Translations under genes and position numbers: made by a program
In this document: one piece after another, positions 62,970 to 64,000 of the stretch
How positions within the stretch are numbered: position 1 is the first letter of the stretch
How the letters are laid out: every line of letters starts with the position of its first letter
The notes under the pieces: model-generated
The model's input: the letters and a program-made list of their open reading frames with translations, nothing else
Database searches by the model: none
Told to the model about the DNA's origin: nothing
Assembly: GCF_030380735.1 (NCBI RefSeq)
Contig: NZ_JAUDRZ010000002.1
Span: 372,001-436,000, forward strand
DNA length: 64,000 bases
Direction: 5' to 3'
DNA from: Rhizobium sp. S152
Lineage (GTDB): Bacteria > Pseudomonadota > Alphaproteobacteria > Rhizobiales > Rhizobiaceae

Positions 62970-64000
62970 TTAGCGCGGCTTCGTGCCCAGCGCGTGGAAG
63001 ATGCCGCGCAACTCGGCAAGCCCGCGCATGCGTCCGATCGTGGGATAACCCGGTGTCACCGTCTTCGAGAGATCGTCGAGCATGCGGTGACCATGGTCAG
63101 ACCGGAACACGATATCGTCTGAGTGGTCCCTCTTGCCATCCTCCGCCGCCAATTCCTTCAGGACGGCGACCATATCGACGTCACCTTCCAGGTGAGCGCT
63201 TTCATGGAAACTGCGACCGTCGCCTTCGCGCTTGGTCGCGCGCAGGTGCGCGAAGTAGATTCTCGATGCGAAGCGTCTGGCGATGGAGGGCAGATCGTTG
63301 TCTGCGCGCACGCCGAGGCTGCCGGTGCAATAGCACATGCCGTTCGCCTTCGAGGGCACGGCGTCGAACAGCGCTGCGTAGTCATCCGCGGTCGAAGCGA
63401 TGCGGGGAAGCCCGAAGAGCGAGCGCGGCGGATCGTCCGGATGGAGTGTGAGCTTCACGCCTCTCGCATCAGCGGCCGGTGTTACAGCCTCCAGGAACTC
63501 GATCAGATGCTGACGAAGCCTGCCGGCGTCGATCCCCCTATAGGCTTCGAGCTTGTCCCGGAATCCGGGGACCGTGAGCGGTTCGGTGGTCGAACCCGGT
63601 AGCGCGGACGTGATGATCCGCGTAATCTCGGCAATCTCCTCTTCGGTCATCGCTTCGTAGACGTCGCGTGCGCGCTTCCGGTCTTCGGCGGAATATTCGA
63701 TCTCCGCGCCCCGGCGCTGCAATACGAGGAGGTCGAAGGCTGCGAACTTCTCGTGGTCGAAACGCATGGCGGTCGCGCCGGTATCGATCTCGTAATCCAG
63801 CTCGGTGCGAGTCCAGTCGACGACGGGCATGAAGTTGTAGCAGATGATCGGGATGCCACAGGCGGCGACCGCTTCGAGGCTGGCGATCCAGGCTTCGATC
63901 TCGGTCTTCGCCTTCCCGCCCAGTCTCTTGACCGCGTCCGGTATCGGGATGCTCTCGACGACGGACCACGTTAAAGGTGAGCGCCCCGAAGGCGTGGTCT
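62970..64000 (-). CDS. uxuA: Mannonate dehydratase, partial (N-terminus beyond the window)
   Basis: About 343 codons up to the right edge; roughly 50-60 N-terminal residues are missing. Reading from the edge gives LTWSVVESIPIPDAVK, then CGIPIICYNFMPVVDWTRTE, LTLHPDDPPRSLFGLPRIAS, NGMCYCTGSLGVRADNDLP and YFAHLRATKREGDGRSFHES, all hallmarks of UxuA, with the metal-binding Cys/His residues. It dehydrates D-mannonate to 2-keto-3-deoxygluconate in hexuronate breakdown. The start lies outside, so shorter internal starts should not be used. Confidence 0.96.
   Translation of the reverse strand, partial: TTPSGRSPLTWSVVESIPIPDAVKRLGGKAKTEIEAWIASLEAVAACGIPIICYNFMPVVDWTRTELDYEIDTGATAMRFDHEKFAAFDLLVLQRRGAEIEYSAEDRKRARDVYEAMTEEEIAEITRIITSALPGSTTEPLTVPGFRDKLEAYRGIDAGRLRQHLIEFLEAVTPAADARGVKLTLHPDDPPRSLFGLPRIASTADDYAALFDAVPSKANGMCYCTGSLGVRADNDLPSIARRFASRIYFAHLRATKREGDGRSFHESAHLEGDVDMVAVLKELAAEDGKRDHSDDIVFRSDHGHRMLDDLSKTVTPGYPTIGRMRGLAELRGIFHALGTKPR

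Overview
The window is GC-rich alphaproteobacterial DNA, almost certainly from the Rhizobiaceae (Rhizobium, Agrobacterium, Ensifer or relatives). The case rests on an aerobic cobFGHIJKLM cobalamin locus with cobK on the opposite strand, a rut pyrimidine-degradation operon, several carbohydrate and amino-acid ABC operons with local regulators, a MocR-type regulator, and a DUF992 secreted protein. No rRNA, tRNA, CRISPR array, intact insertion sequence or prophage was recognised. Both edges cut a gene: a thiolase on the left and mannonate dehydratase on the right.

Layout. 1-6.9 kb: a minus-strand sugar ABC operon (binding protein, ATPase, two permeases) followed by GNAT, ThuA-like and thiolase genes, with a divergent GntR/HutC regulator and a palindromic operator between them. 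6.95-10.8 kb: rutA-B-C-D-(31-codon ORF)-F, headed by two RutR-like operators. 10.8-18.1 kb: an RND efflux pump with its lipoprotein adaptor, a DUF4239 membrane protein, a DedA protein and a ChaA-like cation/proton antiporter. 18.2-25.3 kb: the cob locus for the oxygen-dependent corrin-ring pathway. 25.3-26.7 kb: an AT-rich control region and a LuxR-type regulator with a degenerate receiver. 26.9-27.8 kb: an EamA transporter.

28.4-41.3 kb: an exopolysaccharide region. It holds an OPX-type export protein, a Wzz-type copolymerase, a BY-kinase-like protein without its P-loop lysine, an ExeA-like AAA ATPase, GT2 and GT4 glycosyltransferases, a polyprenyl glycosylphosphotransferase and a complete dTDP-L-rhamnose operon (rfbBDAC). 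No flippase or polymerase is present, so part of the pathway must lie elsewhere. 41.3-48.8 kb: a LacI regulator and a sugar operon (Gfo/Idh/MocA dehydrogenase, TIM-barrel isomerase, four-gene ABC importer) behind a promoter carrying two LacI-type operators. 48.8-53.7 kb: a LysR regulator, an AhpD-like/NAD(P)-binding/cupin operon, an MscS channel with a cyclic-nucleotide-binding domain, and an Rrf2 regulator. A nearly identical 20-bp site lies before both the AhpD operon and the Rrf2 gene.

53.9-55.2 kb: a class III adenylate cyclase. 55.3-60.2 kb: a polar amino-acid ABC operon with an M20 amidohydrolase and a binding-protein-fold protein, divergent from a MocR regulator. The MocR gene carries a perfect, in-frame 222-bp tandem duplication of its DNA-binding region. 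61.8-64.0 kb: a DUF992 secreted protein, a 50-aa DUF6481-like protein and partial uxuA.

The most notable observations are the MocR duplication, the Rrf2 operator pair, the catalytically altered BY-kinase, the channel/cyclase neighbourhood and the small ORF inside the rut operon.
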